Shown one piece after another: positions 1 to 6,478 of a DNA stretch of 10,376 nt. The notes under the pieces are model-generated. The model worked only from the letters and a program-made list of their open reading frames with translations, did not search any database and was not told the DNA's origin. Both the position numbers and the translations under genes were made by a program. The DNA is taken from the NCBI GenBank assembly GCA_036388095.1, contig DASVSL010000041.1:1-10376 (forward strand), in the 5' to 3' direction. Source of the DNA: DASVSL01 sp036388095. Lineage in GTDB: Bacteria > Patescibacteriota > Saccharimonadia > Saccharimonadales > Saccharimonadaceae. Within the stretch, counting starts at the first letter, position 1, and the number at the start of each line of letters is the position of its first letter.

Positions 1-389
1 TGAGGATCGAGAAAGTTGAAGCCGCCACCCGCGTTAACCGCGGCCGTGAATACGAAGCACTGCTCGAGCTGGTCGCTGCCTTCAACGGCCGGGTGGTCCA
101 AAATCGTCTGGATGCACCAGTTCTGACTGGTACGGCCGCAAAACTGCAAACCGAATTTACTGATTTTTCACGCCACTACATTAATTACGCCGACAAGCTA
201 GACGCCGCACTCGATATCAACTGCAAAGAAGCGCCAGTGACGTTTTATGATGCCCTTAACGCCGCGCGTGAGGCTCGTGGACTAGTAGCCGCTGACATCA
301 ATACGATGGATGAGCTACTTGGCGACTACCAGCGTGGCCTTGATGGGCTGAAGGCGCAGCTCAAAGACCTTGAGGCGACGACACCATGA
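1..389 (+). CDS. C-terminal part of a charged, helix-rich protein of unknown function (5' end outside window)
   Basis: The reading frame is open from position 3 to the TGA at 387-389, so the gene runs off the left edge. A GTG at 93 would give 98 residues, but the upstream codons read as similar sequence (IEKVEAATRVNRGREYEALL), so I do not take it as the start. The visible part of about 128 residues is rich in Glu, Lys, Ala and Leu in heptad-like spacing, most clearly near the C-terminus (YQRGLDGLKAQLKDLE), which suggests coiled coil. It has one Cys and no membrane segment in view. Its stop overlaps the start of the next gene in an ATGA, so the two are probably translationally coupled and may act together. 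I do not recognise the family. Confidence 0.75.
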   Translation, partial: RIEKVEAATRVNRGREYEALLELVAAFNGRVVQNRLDAPVLTGTAAKLQTEFTDFSRHYINYADKLDAALDINCKEAPVTFYDALNAAREARGLVAADINTMDELLGDYQRGLDGLKAQLKDLEATTP

Positions 390-733
390 CGCCCAATCTC
401 AGCGGCTTCCGAACTATCATCGGTCGGCATAGGATCATCTATGCGATTATCCTGGCGATCATCATTGCGGTTTTGCTGACGGTCATCAGCATGGCGCTCT
501 ACGTATCAAGTGGCGCCAGCCGGCTTGATTTGAGCCGTCCCGGCTACGAGGCGGTGCGTAACGAAGTCAGCCAGACGCCGGTCAATGACTCGTTTAGTGG
601 TAACGGACCGATTAACTCAAGCGTCGCCGGGACGTTCCAGAAACGGCTGAACGCCCACCGCGATGCGCTTAGTAAACTTGGCGATTTTGAATCAGCTGCG
701 CTGAGTGACGAGCAACTTCAGCTCGCTCCCTAG
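386..733 (+). CDS. Small membrane protein with one N-terminal transmembrane segment, unknown function
   Basis: This is a 115-residue protein. Residues 1-17 carry Arg/His charges (GRHR just before the membrane), residues about 18-41 are a strong hydrophobic segment (IIYAIILAIIIAVLLTVIS), and the remaining 75 residues are polar with many Ser, Asn and Asp. By the positive-inside rule the N-terminus is cytoplasmic and the C-terminal domain lies outside, held by an uncleaved signal anchor; I see no good signal-peptidase site. The ATG at 386 overlaps the TGA of the upstream gene and there is no separate promoter, so the two form an operon. It ends one base before the stop codon of the convergent MscS gene. 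Family not recognised. Confidence 0.75.
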   Translation: MTPNLSGFRTIIGRHRIIYAIILAIIIAVLLTVISMALYVSSGASRLDLSRPGYEAVRNEVSQTPVNDSFSGNGPINSSVAGTFQKRLNAHRDALSKLGDFESAALSDEQLQLAP

Positions 734-751
734 CTTATTTTTGAGGGAGTG
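724..751. other. Inverted repeat at a tail-to-tail gene junction
   Basis: Arms 724-731 (CGCTCCCT) and 744-751 (AGGGAGTG) can form an 8-bp stem with one G-U pair and a 12-nt loop. The repeat spans both stop codons of the convergent pair. The T-run lies in the loop and not after the stem, so it is not a classical intrinsic terminator. It could still be a weak 3' end structure or simply chance. Confidence 0.3.
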
Positions 752-1589
752 CGCCAGGGATATGGGCGAGTTCGATATGGTGACGAGTAAACGTCTTTAG
801 CAGGCGTCGTCTCATTTCACCAGTGACGGCCCATTGCTGTGATGGCGTTGTTTTGCCCGAGATAGTGACTTCGAGGGCGACGTCACTAAAGGCACCGATG
901 TTCATGAAATGCGGCGCTTCGAGAACCTTATCTTTCCAGGCCTCATCTTCTGCGAGCTTCGTGCCGACCTCATCGATCAGTTTGGATAATTTATCGATAT
1001 CAGTCTCTGGGTCGACCGTCAGTGTAAAGTTGACGCGGCTATAGCCAAGCGTTTTATTGATGACGTGATTAATGGTCCCGTTTGGCAAAAAGTGAACGTT
1101 GCCGCTCCCGTCACGCAGCACGGTTGAGCGAATCGTCACGCGCTCGACCGTACCGGCCGCGCCTTCGATGTCGACGATGTCACCGACGCGGTATTGGTTC
1201 TCGACGATAATGAACACACCAGATAAAAAGTCTTTGATCAGCGATTGCGCCCCAAAGCCAATAGCGACACCCAGCAGCCCGGCACTAGCAAACAGCGGCG
1301 CCAAATTGACGCGGGGAAACAGTTGCTCGAAAACAAGCGCACCGGCGACAACGACGAGCAGTACTTTCCAGATGACGGTAAACAGACTGTTGAGCGTGTC
1401 GCGGCGCTTGGCAATGTCATCGTCTGATAGTGGGTTGAACGATGTGCTGCGCACGAGGCGGTTGACGATTCCGGTAATGACGAGGCCGCCAAAATGCCGT
1501 CCGAGCCACGCGACGCCGATGATTGCCGCGACGGCGAGGCCTGGGTTGACCAGCCAATCGATGACCGCGCTTGGGACCGGTTGATTCAT
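735..1589 (-). CDS. MscS-family mechanosensitive ion channel
   Basis: This is a 284-residue small-conductance mechanosensitive channel of the YggB/MscS family, about the size of E. coli MscS (286). It opens under membrane tension to release solutes during hypo-osmotic shock. Hydrophobic segments lie near residues 18-43, 69-91 and 97-125. The third holds the Gly/Ala-rich pore helix (GVAIGFGAQSLIKDFLSG, 107-124), followed by the beta-domain motif VGDIVDIEGAAGTVE (135-149) and the conserved FLPNG (167-171). The cytoplasmic alpha/beta domain continues to about residue 278. The ATG at 1587-1589 is chosen because TATACT (minus strand, 1596-1601) sits 6 nt upstream with no Shine-Dalgarno, as expected for a leaderless mRNA. 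It is divergent from tsaC and shares its promoter region. Confidence 0.95.
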   Translation of the reverse strand: MNQPVPSAVIDWLVNPGLAVAAIIGVAWLGRHFGGLVITGIVNRLVRSTSFNPLSDDDIAKRRDTLNSLFTVIWKVLLVVVAGALVFEQLFPRVNLAPLFASAGLLGVAIGFGAQSLIKDFLSGVFIIVENQYRVGDIVDIEGAAGTVERVTIRSTVLRDGSGNVHFLPNGTINHVINKTLGYSRVNFTLTVDPETDIDKLSKLIDEVGTKLAEDEAWKDKVLEAPHFMNIGAFSDVALEVTISGKTTPSQQWAVTGEMRRRLLKTFTRHHIELAHIPGALPQK

Positions 1590-1601
1590 AGTGGTAGTAT
1601 A
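1571..1601. promoter_or_regulatory. Overlapping divergent promoters for the MscS gene and tsaC
   Basis: Only 18 bases separate the MscS ATG (1587-1589, minus) from the tsaC GTG (1608, plus). On the minus strand TATACT covers 1596-1601, 6 nt from the ATG. On the plus strand TAGTAT covers 1595-1600, 7 nt from the GTG, with TTGGGA at 1571-1576 and an 18-nt spacer as a possible -35. The two -10 elements occupy nearly the same bases, so polymerase should bind in only one direction at a time. The minus-strand -35 is not recognisable. Confidence 0.55.
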
Positions 1602-1607
1602 GCAGTC

Positions 1608-2159
1608 GTGTTAGAGAATTTATCCCAGAACCATAAGCTTGTTGAGGTACTCCGCGGCGGCGGGGTTGCCGTGGTGCGCACCGATACACTTTACGGACTC
1701 GTGGCGCAGGCGGACAACGAAGCTGCCGTTGAGCGGGTGTATGCCACCAAAGGTCGTGACGCCGGTAAATCATGCATCGTGTTACTGGCAGAGCCGACCG
1801 ATGCGTATGATTTTACCCAGCAGCTGCAGCGAAATGTTGCGAGTTACGCTGATACACCGACGAGTTTTTTGACCGACGCGCCCTCTGCCCCGCCGTGGCT
1901 GCTACGTCAAAACAACCAATTGGCGTACCGTGTCCCTGTTGCTGATAATCTACGAGAGTTACTACGTCGAACCGGTCCACTAATAGCGCCGAGTGCGAAT
2001 CCGCAGGGGCAACCACCGGCGCGGTCAGTTGACGAGGCACGAGCCTATTTCGGCGCTGCCGTTGATCTATATATAGATGGCGGTACTATTCCGGCTGATA
2101 TGCCGCCATCGCGTCTGGTTCGTGTCCATTTTGATGGAAGCGTGGAGCGATTGCGATGA
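1608..2159 (+). CDS. tsaC: YrdC-domain threonylcarbamoyl-AMP synthase (TsaC type)
   Basis: The 183-residue product is a single YrdC/SUA5 domain without the extra C-terminal Sua5 domain. The family makes threonylcarbamoyl-AMP from threonine, bicarbonate and ATP, the first step of t6A37 formation on ANN-decoding tRNAs. Visible motifs are TDTLYGL (25-31), KGRDAGK (48-54), YRVP (107-110) and the SxN region APSANPQGQPPA (127-138). The frame is open further upstream, to 1494, but that part lies antisense to the MscS gene and does not look like a YrdC N-terminus. The GTG at 1608 is the natural in-frame start and has a -10-like TAGTAT 7 nt upstream. The stop overlaps the trmB start in an ATGA, making a tRNA-modification operon. 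A YciO-type paralogue is the main alternative. Confidence 0.9.
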   Translation: MLENLSQNHKLVEVLRGGGVAVVRTDTLYGLVAQADNEAAVERVYATKGRDAGKSCIVLLAEPTDAYDFTQQLQRNVASYADTPTSFLTDAPSAPPWLLRQNNQLAYRVPVADNLRELLRRTGPLIAPSANPQGQPPARSVDEARAYFGAAVDLYIDGGTIPADMPPSRLVRVHFDGSVERLR

Positions 2160-2815
2160 GCGAGCCTATCGACCTAAACCAATTCGTTATTACGCGGCGC
2201 CGCAAAAAATATAAGTTTGCCAAGTTTGCCAACTCGCCGCTATGTTTTGAGCTCGATGAGTGGCAGTCGCGAGCAGTCGATGTGATTGAACTGGGGGCAG
2301 GCACAGGGCTGTTTGCCGTGCAACTAGCAGAGCGATACCCAGATCAGCAGTTTGTCGCCATTGATGTCAAGGCAGATCGCTTGCAAAAAGGTGCGTATGA
2401 AGCAGAGGCAAAAGGCCTGACCAACGTACGGTTTGTCCGCGCTCGCGGCGATCAGCTGAGCAAAATCGTTCCGCCACAGAGTTTGAGTGCCATTTGGCTG
2501 ACGTTTCCGGACCCGTTTCCGAAGAAGGGATCAGCTGGGCGACGTATGACTAACAAGACTTATTTGTCTACGTATACAAAGATGTTAAAATCTGACGGTC
2601 ATCTATATATTAAACATGACGATCCAGCCTTCTTCACCTTTAGCCTCGAGCAACTCGTTGCCTGCCGTTGGACGCTCGATCAGCTAACGTTTGACCTGCA
2701 TGATTCTGATTTGTCCGATGACTATAAATTGTTAACAACTTATGAAACGCGTTGGCTTGGCGAGGGCAAACCGACGCAACTGGTCGCTGCGTCACCACCA
2801 AGCTTGGTAGACTAG
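2156..2815 (+). CDS. trmB: tRNA (guanine-N7-)-methyltransferase TrmB
   Basis: This 219-residue class I SAM-dependent methyltransferase forms m7G46 in the variable loop of tRNAs. The SAM site is ELGAGTG (45-51), with the acidic residue after strand 2 at Asp70 (VAIDVKADR). The family signature LTFPDPFPKK is at 115-124, followed by an Arg pair (129-130), and the C-terminal TTYETRW (194-200) matches the conserved T-YE-K/R-W block. The N-terminal basic stretch RRRKKYKFAK (14-23) fits tRNA binding. Length is typical of the family. It overlaps tsaC by 4 bases (ATGA), so translation is probably coupled. Confidence 0.95.
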   Translation: MSEPIDLNQFVITRRRKKYKFAKFANSPLCFELDEWQSRAVDVIELGAGTGLFAVQLAERYPDQQFVAIDVKADRLQKGAYEAEAKGLTNVRFVRARGDQLSKIVPPQSLSAIWLTFPDPFPKKGSAGRRMTNKTYLSTYTKMLKSDGHLYIKHDDPAFFTFSLEQLVACRWTLDQLTFDLHDSDLSDDYKLLTTYETRWLGEGKPTQLVAASPPSLVD

Positions 2816-2819
2816 TTAT

Positions 2820-2972
2820 ATGCATATGAACTATTACCAGCAGGCGGCCCTTAGAACCGCCAATCCAAAAGACAACCATAACGAAGTCTTCCATCTACTC
2901 CTCGCCTCATCGGTGGCAGCGGCGACAATCGCTAAACTACAAATTCATACACGTAGATATTTCTGTTACTAA
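2820..2972 (+). CDS. Short ORF, possibly a truncated MazG-like NTP pyrophosphohydrolase remnant
   Basis: An open frame of 50 codons starts 5 bases after the trmB stop; an alternative ATG at 2826 gives 48 residues. The N-terminus NYYQQAALRTANP resembles the first helix of MazG-type nucleotide pyrophosphohydrolases, which often read YQ..A..T, and VFHLLL could match the next helix. The expected GLxGExGE metal-binding segment is absent. In its place the frame reads ASSVAAATIAKL, while the +2 frame briefly reads RLIGGSGD, which hints at frame damage. The TAA overlaps the murC stop region on the opposite strand by 4 bases. It may be a decayed gene, a real small protein in the tsaC-trmB operon, or chance. 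The family assignment rests on short motif memory. Confidence 0.4.
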   Translation: MHMNYYQQAALRTANPKDNHNEVFHLLLASSVAAATIAKLQIHTRRYFCY

Positions 2973-4228
2973 TTTAGCTGTGCACGAACCCAGCCATCAA
3001 TATCACCAGCGCCCATACAGAGCACCAGTCGTCCCGCCTCGCGGTGATGTACGATTTCGTTCCATAGCTCACTGTTCATCTCGGCAACTTTTACTGTCTC
3101 GCGGTTTACAAGCTTTTCGATGAGTTGCTCTGGATGGAGTAACTCAAGCTTTGGGTCTTCACGGGAGAGGTACGTCGGCAACCAGTAGATCGACTCGGCC
3201 TTCAGCATGCAGTCGGTATATTGCCCCTGTACTTCATGCTGACGGACGTTCTGGTGTGGCTGATAGACCAGCACGACGTGGTCGGAAACTTCACGCGCCA
3301 GTTGCAAGGTAGCGGCGATTTCAGCGGGGTGGTGGCCGTAATCGGAGTACAGATTGTCAGCCAGTTTTTCGAAACGACGGTTGGTACCGGGGAACTGATT
3401 GAGGGCGTCAACGATGCGCTGCACCGGTACGTCCGGTAGCAGACGGCTTAAGGCTCGCTCGACCAGGTAGGCGTTACGCCGGACGTGGTCACCGGGTAAC
3501 GTCAGGTGGCTTAAATTCATCAACTCGTCGTAGGCCTCCAGGTTTGCGCTGGGGTCGGTCTGGAGCCAGTGCAGGTCATGATCCCACATCAGGCTGTAGT
3601 CGGATTGCTGCAAGAACTTAATGAAGGCTGCGCGGTAATCGGCCTCGGTCGGGTAGGTATCTGGGTGATCGTAGCCAAGGCTTGTAATTAAGCTGAGTGA
3701 CGGCTCAAAGTGCAGCATGTTGCGATCGAACTCGTCGCATTCGTAGACGAAGTAGGTGGCTGACGGATTAAATTTGCCACTTGGGCCATAGCTGAGTGTG
3801 GTGCCGACGATATAACTCAACGGGAGGTCGAGATGATGGAAGACCCACGCCAGCATGCCGCTCGTCGTCGTCTTGCCGTGGGTGCCACTGACGGCGATCA
3901 GTTTTTGGCCGCTCTGCTCGATGATCACTTTGAGGAGTTCGTCGCGCTTGCTGGTCCTGATGCCCTGCGCTACACAGAAGTCTAACTCGGGTTTGCCCTC
4001 GCTCAATGCTGCCGTGTAGACGAACCAGTCAATTGGCTGCGATTGGTGGAGCTCGGCGATCCGACTGCCGTCCTGCCCGAGTGCCACCTCGACACCCTCT
4101 GCGGCTAGGCGTTTTGTCATTAAACTTTCGCGCAGATCACTGCCGCTAACGGTATGTCCGGCGTCACGAGCGACCTGCACTAAGGGACCGATTCCGACAC
4201 CACCGATTCCAGAGAAATAAATATGCAT
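2969..4228 (-). CDS. murC: UDP-N-acetylmuramate--L-alanine ligase MurC
   Basis: This cytoplasmic ATP-dependent ligase adds L-Ala to UDP-MurNAc, the first step of the peptidoglycan stem peptide. At 419 residues it is a little shorter than typical MurC (about 450-490). Motifs are the N-terminal Rossmann FSGIGGVGIGPL (5-16), P-loop GTHGKTT (115-121), YECDEFDR (162-169), DHPD (187-190), GTNRRFE (281-287) and DYGHHPAEI (296-304), which covers all three Mur-ligase domains. The frame extends to 4294, but MHIYFSGIGG is the expected MurC N-terminus and TATACT lies 6 nt upstream of its ATG, so I start at 4228. In GDHVRRNA (246-253) a Val follows His248 where MurC usually has Asn. It is transcribed alone, divergent from the MFS gene. 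Confidence 0.95.
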   Translation of the reverse strand: MHIYFSGIGGVGIGPLVQVARDAGHTVSGSDLRESLMTKRLAAEGVEVALGQDGSRIAELHQSQPIDWFVYTAALSEGKPELDFCVAQGIRTSKRDELLKVIIEQSGQKLIAVSGTHGKTTTSGMLAWVFHHLDLPLSYIVGTTLSYGPSGKFNPSATYFVYECDEFDRNMLHFEPSLSLITSLGYDHPDTYPTEADYRAAFIKFLQQSDYSLMWDHDLHWLQTDPSANLEAYDELMNLSHLTLPGDHVRRNAYLVERALSRLLPDVPVQRIVDALNQFPGTNRRFEKLADNLYSDYGHHPAEIAATLQLAREVSDHVVLVYQPHQNVRQHEVQGQYTDCMLKAESIYWLPTYLSREDPKLELLHPEQLIEKLVNRETVKVAEMNSELWNEIVHHREAGRLVLCMGAGDIDGWVRAQLN

Positions 4229-4234
4229 AGCCCC

Positions 4235-4240
4235 AGTATA
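4235..4240 (-). promoter_or_regulatory. -10 element of the murC promoter (leaderless type)
   Basis: On the minus strand the hexamer reads TATACT, followed by 6 bases (GGGGCT) and the murC ATG. This is the same hexamer and the same spacing as at the MscS gene. There is no Shine-Dalgarno and the -35 is poor (GTAGCA at a 17-nt spacer). Confidence 0.55.
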
Positions 4241-4257
4241 AATCGTTTTATGCTGCA

Positions 4258-4281
4258 TGCTACACTGGGTACAGACCCAGT
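4258..4281 (+). promoter_or_regulatory. Extended -10-like site and 7-bp palindrome upstream of the MFS gene
   Basis: TGCTACACT (4258-4266) resembles an extended -10. It runs into a perfect inverted repeat, ACTGGGT (4264-4270) and ACCCAGT (4275-4281), separated by 4 bases. The palindrome would lie around the transcription start, as an operator or a 5' hairpin. CCCAGTA recurs at 4232-4238 beside the murC -10, and the two copies are 44 bp apart. Confidence 0.4.
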
Positions 4282-4292
4282 ACGAGACAAAC

Positions 4293-5522
4293 ATGGTTCA
4301 AAAAATACTACATCGATTACTTTGGCAGCGTCATTATTGGCGCACGGTTGGCTTTTCGGAGCTGGCAGAGCTGTACGCCAATCGCCTGCTACGCCTGATG
4401 GCGGTCAACATGGTGTCAGGGGTGGTCGGCATCTATATGTACCAGCTGGATTACCCGGTATGGTTCATCATGGTGTACTTCGGCCTCTATTTTCTTGCTC
4501 GGGCGCTATGGACGATGCCCGCGGCGTATCTGATCGGCCGGATCGGCCCGAAACATAGCTCGTTTGTTAGTAATGTCCTGGCCATCCCGGCGCTTATTGC
4601 CCTGACACAGCTTGAACATCTCGGTGTTGCAGCCCTCATTATCTATGCCACCATGCAGACCTTTTGCGTGACGTTGTACTCAATCGCGCATCACGTGAAC
4701 TTTTCGAAGGTCAAGCATCAGGATCATGCCGGCAAAGAACTTGGGTTTATGTATATCGTCGAAAAAGTCGGTACCGGTCTCAGCCCGCTGATCGGCGGTG
4801 TCGTTGCCTATATGTACGGCCCGCAGGCCACAATGTGGGCAGCCTGCATTATCTTTTTGGTAGCGGCCGGACCGCTGTTTTTGAGCCCAGAGCCCATCGT
4901 GACGCACCAACGCGTCATGTTCCGGGGCTTCAACTGGCGGGGCACCTGGCGGAACCTCGTATCGTCGGCGGCAATCGGCATCGATTCGATTTTGTCGGCA
5001 TCGACATGGTCGCTGTACCTGGCGATTGCCGTCTTTGGCACCACCAGCAACGTGGTGTACGCCCAGATCGGTGGCCTGATGACCGTCGCCTTCGTCGCGT
5101 CACTGCTGTTTTCCCGCATGTACGGCCTATTGATCGATCGACGACGCGGCCGGGAACTGCTGATGGTGTCCGTCATTGGCGATGCAGTTCTGAATCTGGT
5201 GCGGCCATTTGTGAATACGCCAGCTAGCGCAATCACGGTCAACGTTGCCAACGAGGCTATCACTGCCGGTTACACAATGCCGTACCTGAAGGGTCAATAT
5301 GATATGGCGGACAACCTACCGGGCTATCGTATTGTGTATACCGCCCTCATGGAAGCGGCCATTAGTCTGGGGGCCGCACTGATCGGCTTTGTCGTCGCCG
5401 GGTTAGTCCTGATGGTCGGGGAAGTTCGCGGCATGCAGGTCGGCTATATTGTTGCCGCGGTGGCAGTACTGCCGATCATGATGCACGGCTTTGCGGCGTT
5501 GTCACCGCGGCGGCGTGCCTAA
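4293..5522 (+). CDS. Major facilitator superfamily (MFS) transporter, substrate unknown
   Basis: This is a 409-residue polytopic membrane protein with about 10-12 hydrophobic segments in two halves around a polar linker near residues 199-220. A motif A-like loop, LIGRIGPKHSS (80-90), follows the second segment, and a matching basic loop, DRRRGRELL (282-290), sits in the second half, as expected for MFS. The N-terminus is basic (QKILHRLLWQRHYWR) and cytoplasmic. I prefer the ATG at 4293 over 4257 because the earlier one lies before or inside the palindrome and promoter-like site and would add a peptide antisense to murC's upstream region. No good Shine-Dalgarno is present. Substrate cannot be read from sequence; efflux or nutrient uptake are both possible. 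Confidence 0.88.
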   Translation: MVQKILHRLLWQRHYWRTVGFSELAELYANRLLRLMAVNMVSGVVGIYMYQLDYPVWFIMVYFGLYFLARALWTMPAAYLIGRIGPKHSSFVSNVLAIPALIALTQLEHLGVAALIIYATMQTFCVTLYSIAHHVNFSKVKHQDHAGKELGFMYIVEKVGTGLSPLIGGVVAYMYGPQATMWAACIIFLVAAGPLFLSPEPIVTHQRVMFRGFNWRGTWRNLVSSAAIGIDSILSASTWSLYLAIAVFGTTSNVVYAQIGGLMTVAFVASLLFSRMYGLLIDRRRGRELLMVSVIGDAVLNLVRPFVNTPASAITVNVANEAITAGYTMPYLKGQYDMADNLPGYRIVYTALMEAAISLGAALIGFVVAGLVLMVGEVRGMQVGYIVAAVAVLPIMMHGFAALSPRRRA

Positions 5523-5524
5523 GG

Positions 5525-5530
5525 TATACT
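5525..5530 (+). promoter_or_regulatory. -10 element upstream of the two-TM protein gene
   Basis: TATACT lies 9 bases before the ATG at 5540 and just after the TAA of the MFS gene (5520-5522). The nearest -35 candidate, TTGTCA (5499-5504), has a 20-nt spacer, which is long. No Shine-Dalgarno is visible, so a near-leaderless transcript is likely, although readthrough from the MFS gene is also possible. Confidence 0.45.
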
Positions 5531-5539
5531 ATAAGCATT

Positions 5540-6190
5540 ATGCGGTGGAATAAGGCACAATTGCACCACCTCCTGCGGGTGGTGAGAAGCCTGAAAACAT
5601 GGCAACTAATCGTCTTGCTGCTCATTTTGACGCTGCTAAGCGCCACCTTGCTACGGCTCAATAACCTTGGCATGGTCGAGCGTCGCAGTGCCGTCTTGGC
5701 GGCCGATGAGGCTGGGGACCGAGAGAAGGTCAAGCGTAGTTTGGTCGAACTGCAATCATATGTGACGGCCCATATGAACGCCGGGCTCGGTGATGGGTTT
5801 TATTTGAGCAGCAGCTACGAGCGTGATCGTGACGCGGCCCTCAACGCCGCCAACAACCAGTCGTCGAATCCAAATAGTGCCATATATCAGCAAGCGAGCT
5901 TTGAGTGTCGCAGCCGGTTCCAGGGCGGGCGAGAATCGTTTCGTAATGACTACGTCCAGTGCGTCATCGACCGGGTCGGCGCCATGAGCCCTCAGTCCGA
6001 GCCAACGTCGGGGCTACAGTTGCCGCGCGCCGATAACTACAAAATCAACTACGCCAGCCCCACTTGGTCGCTTGATCTGGCCGGCGTCACCGTAGCAGCC
6101 TGTGTCCTCATTGTGCTTGTCATTATCCTGCGCGCGGTCCTCGCGGTCGTTCTCGGAGTGCTCCTGCGGCGGCGTTACAGAGACGCGTAA
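5540..6190 (+). CDS. Two-TM membrane protein with an extracytoplasmic two-cysteine domain, unknown function
   Basis: This is a 216-residue protein with a basic cytoplasmic N-terminus, a first transmembrane segment at about 22-40, a polar domain at 41-177 and a second membrane segment at about 180-208, ending in RRRYRDA. Positive charges at both ends place the middle domain outside the cell. That domain begins NNLGMVERRSAVLAADEAG and continues as probable helices (VKRSLVELQSYVTAHMNAGL), resembling sensor or LemA-like helical stalks. It has exactly two cysteines, Cys123 and Cys141, which could form a disulfide. I recall similar 'LRxNNLxMVxLRxAV' proteins in Saccharibacteria, but no function is known to me. 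It lies 17 bases after the MFS gene, with its own -10-like site. Confidence 0.8.
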   Translation: MRWNKAQLHHLLRVVRSLKTWQLIVLLLILTLLSATLLRLNNLGMVERRSAVLAADEAGDREKVKRSLVELQSYVTAHMNAGLGDGFYLSSSYERDRDAALNAANNQSSNPNSAIYQQASFECRSRFQGGRESFRNDYVQCVIDRVGAMSPQSEPTSGLQLPRADNYKINYASPTWSLDLAGVTVAACVLIVLVIILRAVLAVVLGVLLRRRYRDA

Positions 6191-6194
6191 CCTG

Positions 6195-6223
6195 TTGACA
6201 GGGGTGGACAGTGAGCGTACGCT
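6195..6223 (+). promoter_or_regulatory. Promoter of the 70-residue protein gene
   Basis: A perfect -35 TTGACA (6195-6200) is followed by a 17-nt spacer and TACGCT (6218-6223), a weak -10 (3 of 6). Transcription would begin near 6230, leaving a leader of about 23 nt that carries the Shine-Dalgarno. GCGTACGC (6215-6222) is a short palindrome over the -10. Confidence 0.5.
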
Positions 6224-6237
6224 GATACGCACAAGGT

Positions 6238-6247
6238 AAAGGAGGAG
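6238..6247 (+). promoter_or_regulatory. Strong Shine-Dalgarno site
   Basis: AAAGGAGGAG ends 5 bases before the ATG at 6253. It is an excellent match to the 16S anti-Shine-Dalgarno and the best ribosome-binding site in the window, which suggests high expression of the small protein. Confidence 0.8.
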
Positions 6248-6252
6248 TAATT

Positions 6253-6465
6253 ATGGCAGCTTATGAACACACGAACTCGAAGGGGGTGACATACTACCTC
6301 CACAACAAAGCCGTTACCCTACGTGGTGGCAAAGAGCAGACAATCTACTTCTTCGCCAAAGCCGTCGGTGGTAAGGGCGAACCAACTGACCTGCCGACTG
6401 GCTACGAAGTGACCGAGAACCCTCGCAACGGCTTCCTCACTATCCGCAAGATCCGGACCGAATAA
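6253..6465 (+). CDS. Conserved small protein (70 residues, 'TLRGGK' type), unknown function
   Basis: This small basic soluble protein has the layout NSKGVTYYLHNKAVTLRGGK (8-27), QTIYFFAK (29-36), then a Gly/Pro-rich turn and ENPRNGFLTIRK (55-66). It has no membrane segment, signal peptide or cysteine. I recall closely similar short proteins (N-SKG-Y-L-K-VTLRGGK-Q-IYFF-K ... ENPRNGFL) as common in Saccharibacteria and other Patescibacteria, often in several copies, but I know of no assigned function. It is a monocistronic unit with its own promoter, a very strong Shine-Dalgarno and a terminator immediately after, all pointing to an abundant product. A nucleic-acid or ribosome-associated role is possible but unproven. 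Confidence 0.85.
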   Translation: MAAYEHTNSKGVTYYLHNKAVTLRGGKEQTIYFFAKAVGGKGEPTDLPTGYEVTENPRNGFLTIRKIRTE

Positions 6466-6478
6466 AAGATTATTCAAC

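Noticed and set aside
1099..1584. 161-codon open frame on the plus strand, Ser/Thr/Pro-rich
   Set aside because: It lies wholly antisense to the well-supported MscS gene, and its composition is that of a shadow frame.
1494..1607. N-terminal extension of the tsaC frame
   Set aside because: It is antisense to the MscS N-terminus, the peptide is unlike a YrdC start, and a GTG with a nearby -10 fits at 1608.
4229..4294. 22-residue N-terminal extension of murC
   Set aside because: MHIYFSGIGG is the normal MurC start, and the extension would run through the murC promoter and the palindrome.
4664..5227. 187-codon open frame inside the MFS gene
   Set aside because: It is an Arg-rich alternative frame of the transporter gene with no family motif and no start signal.
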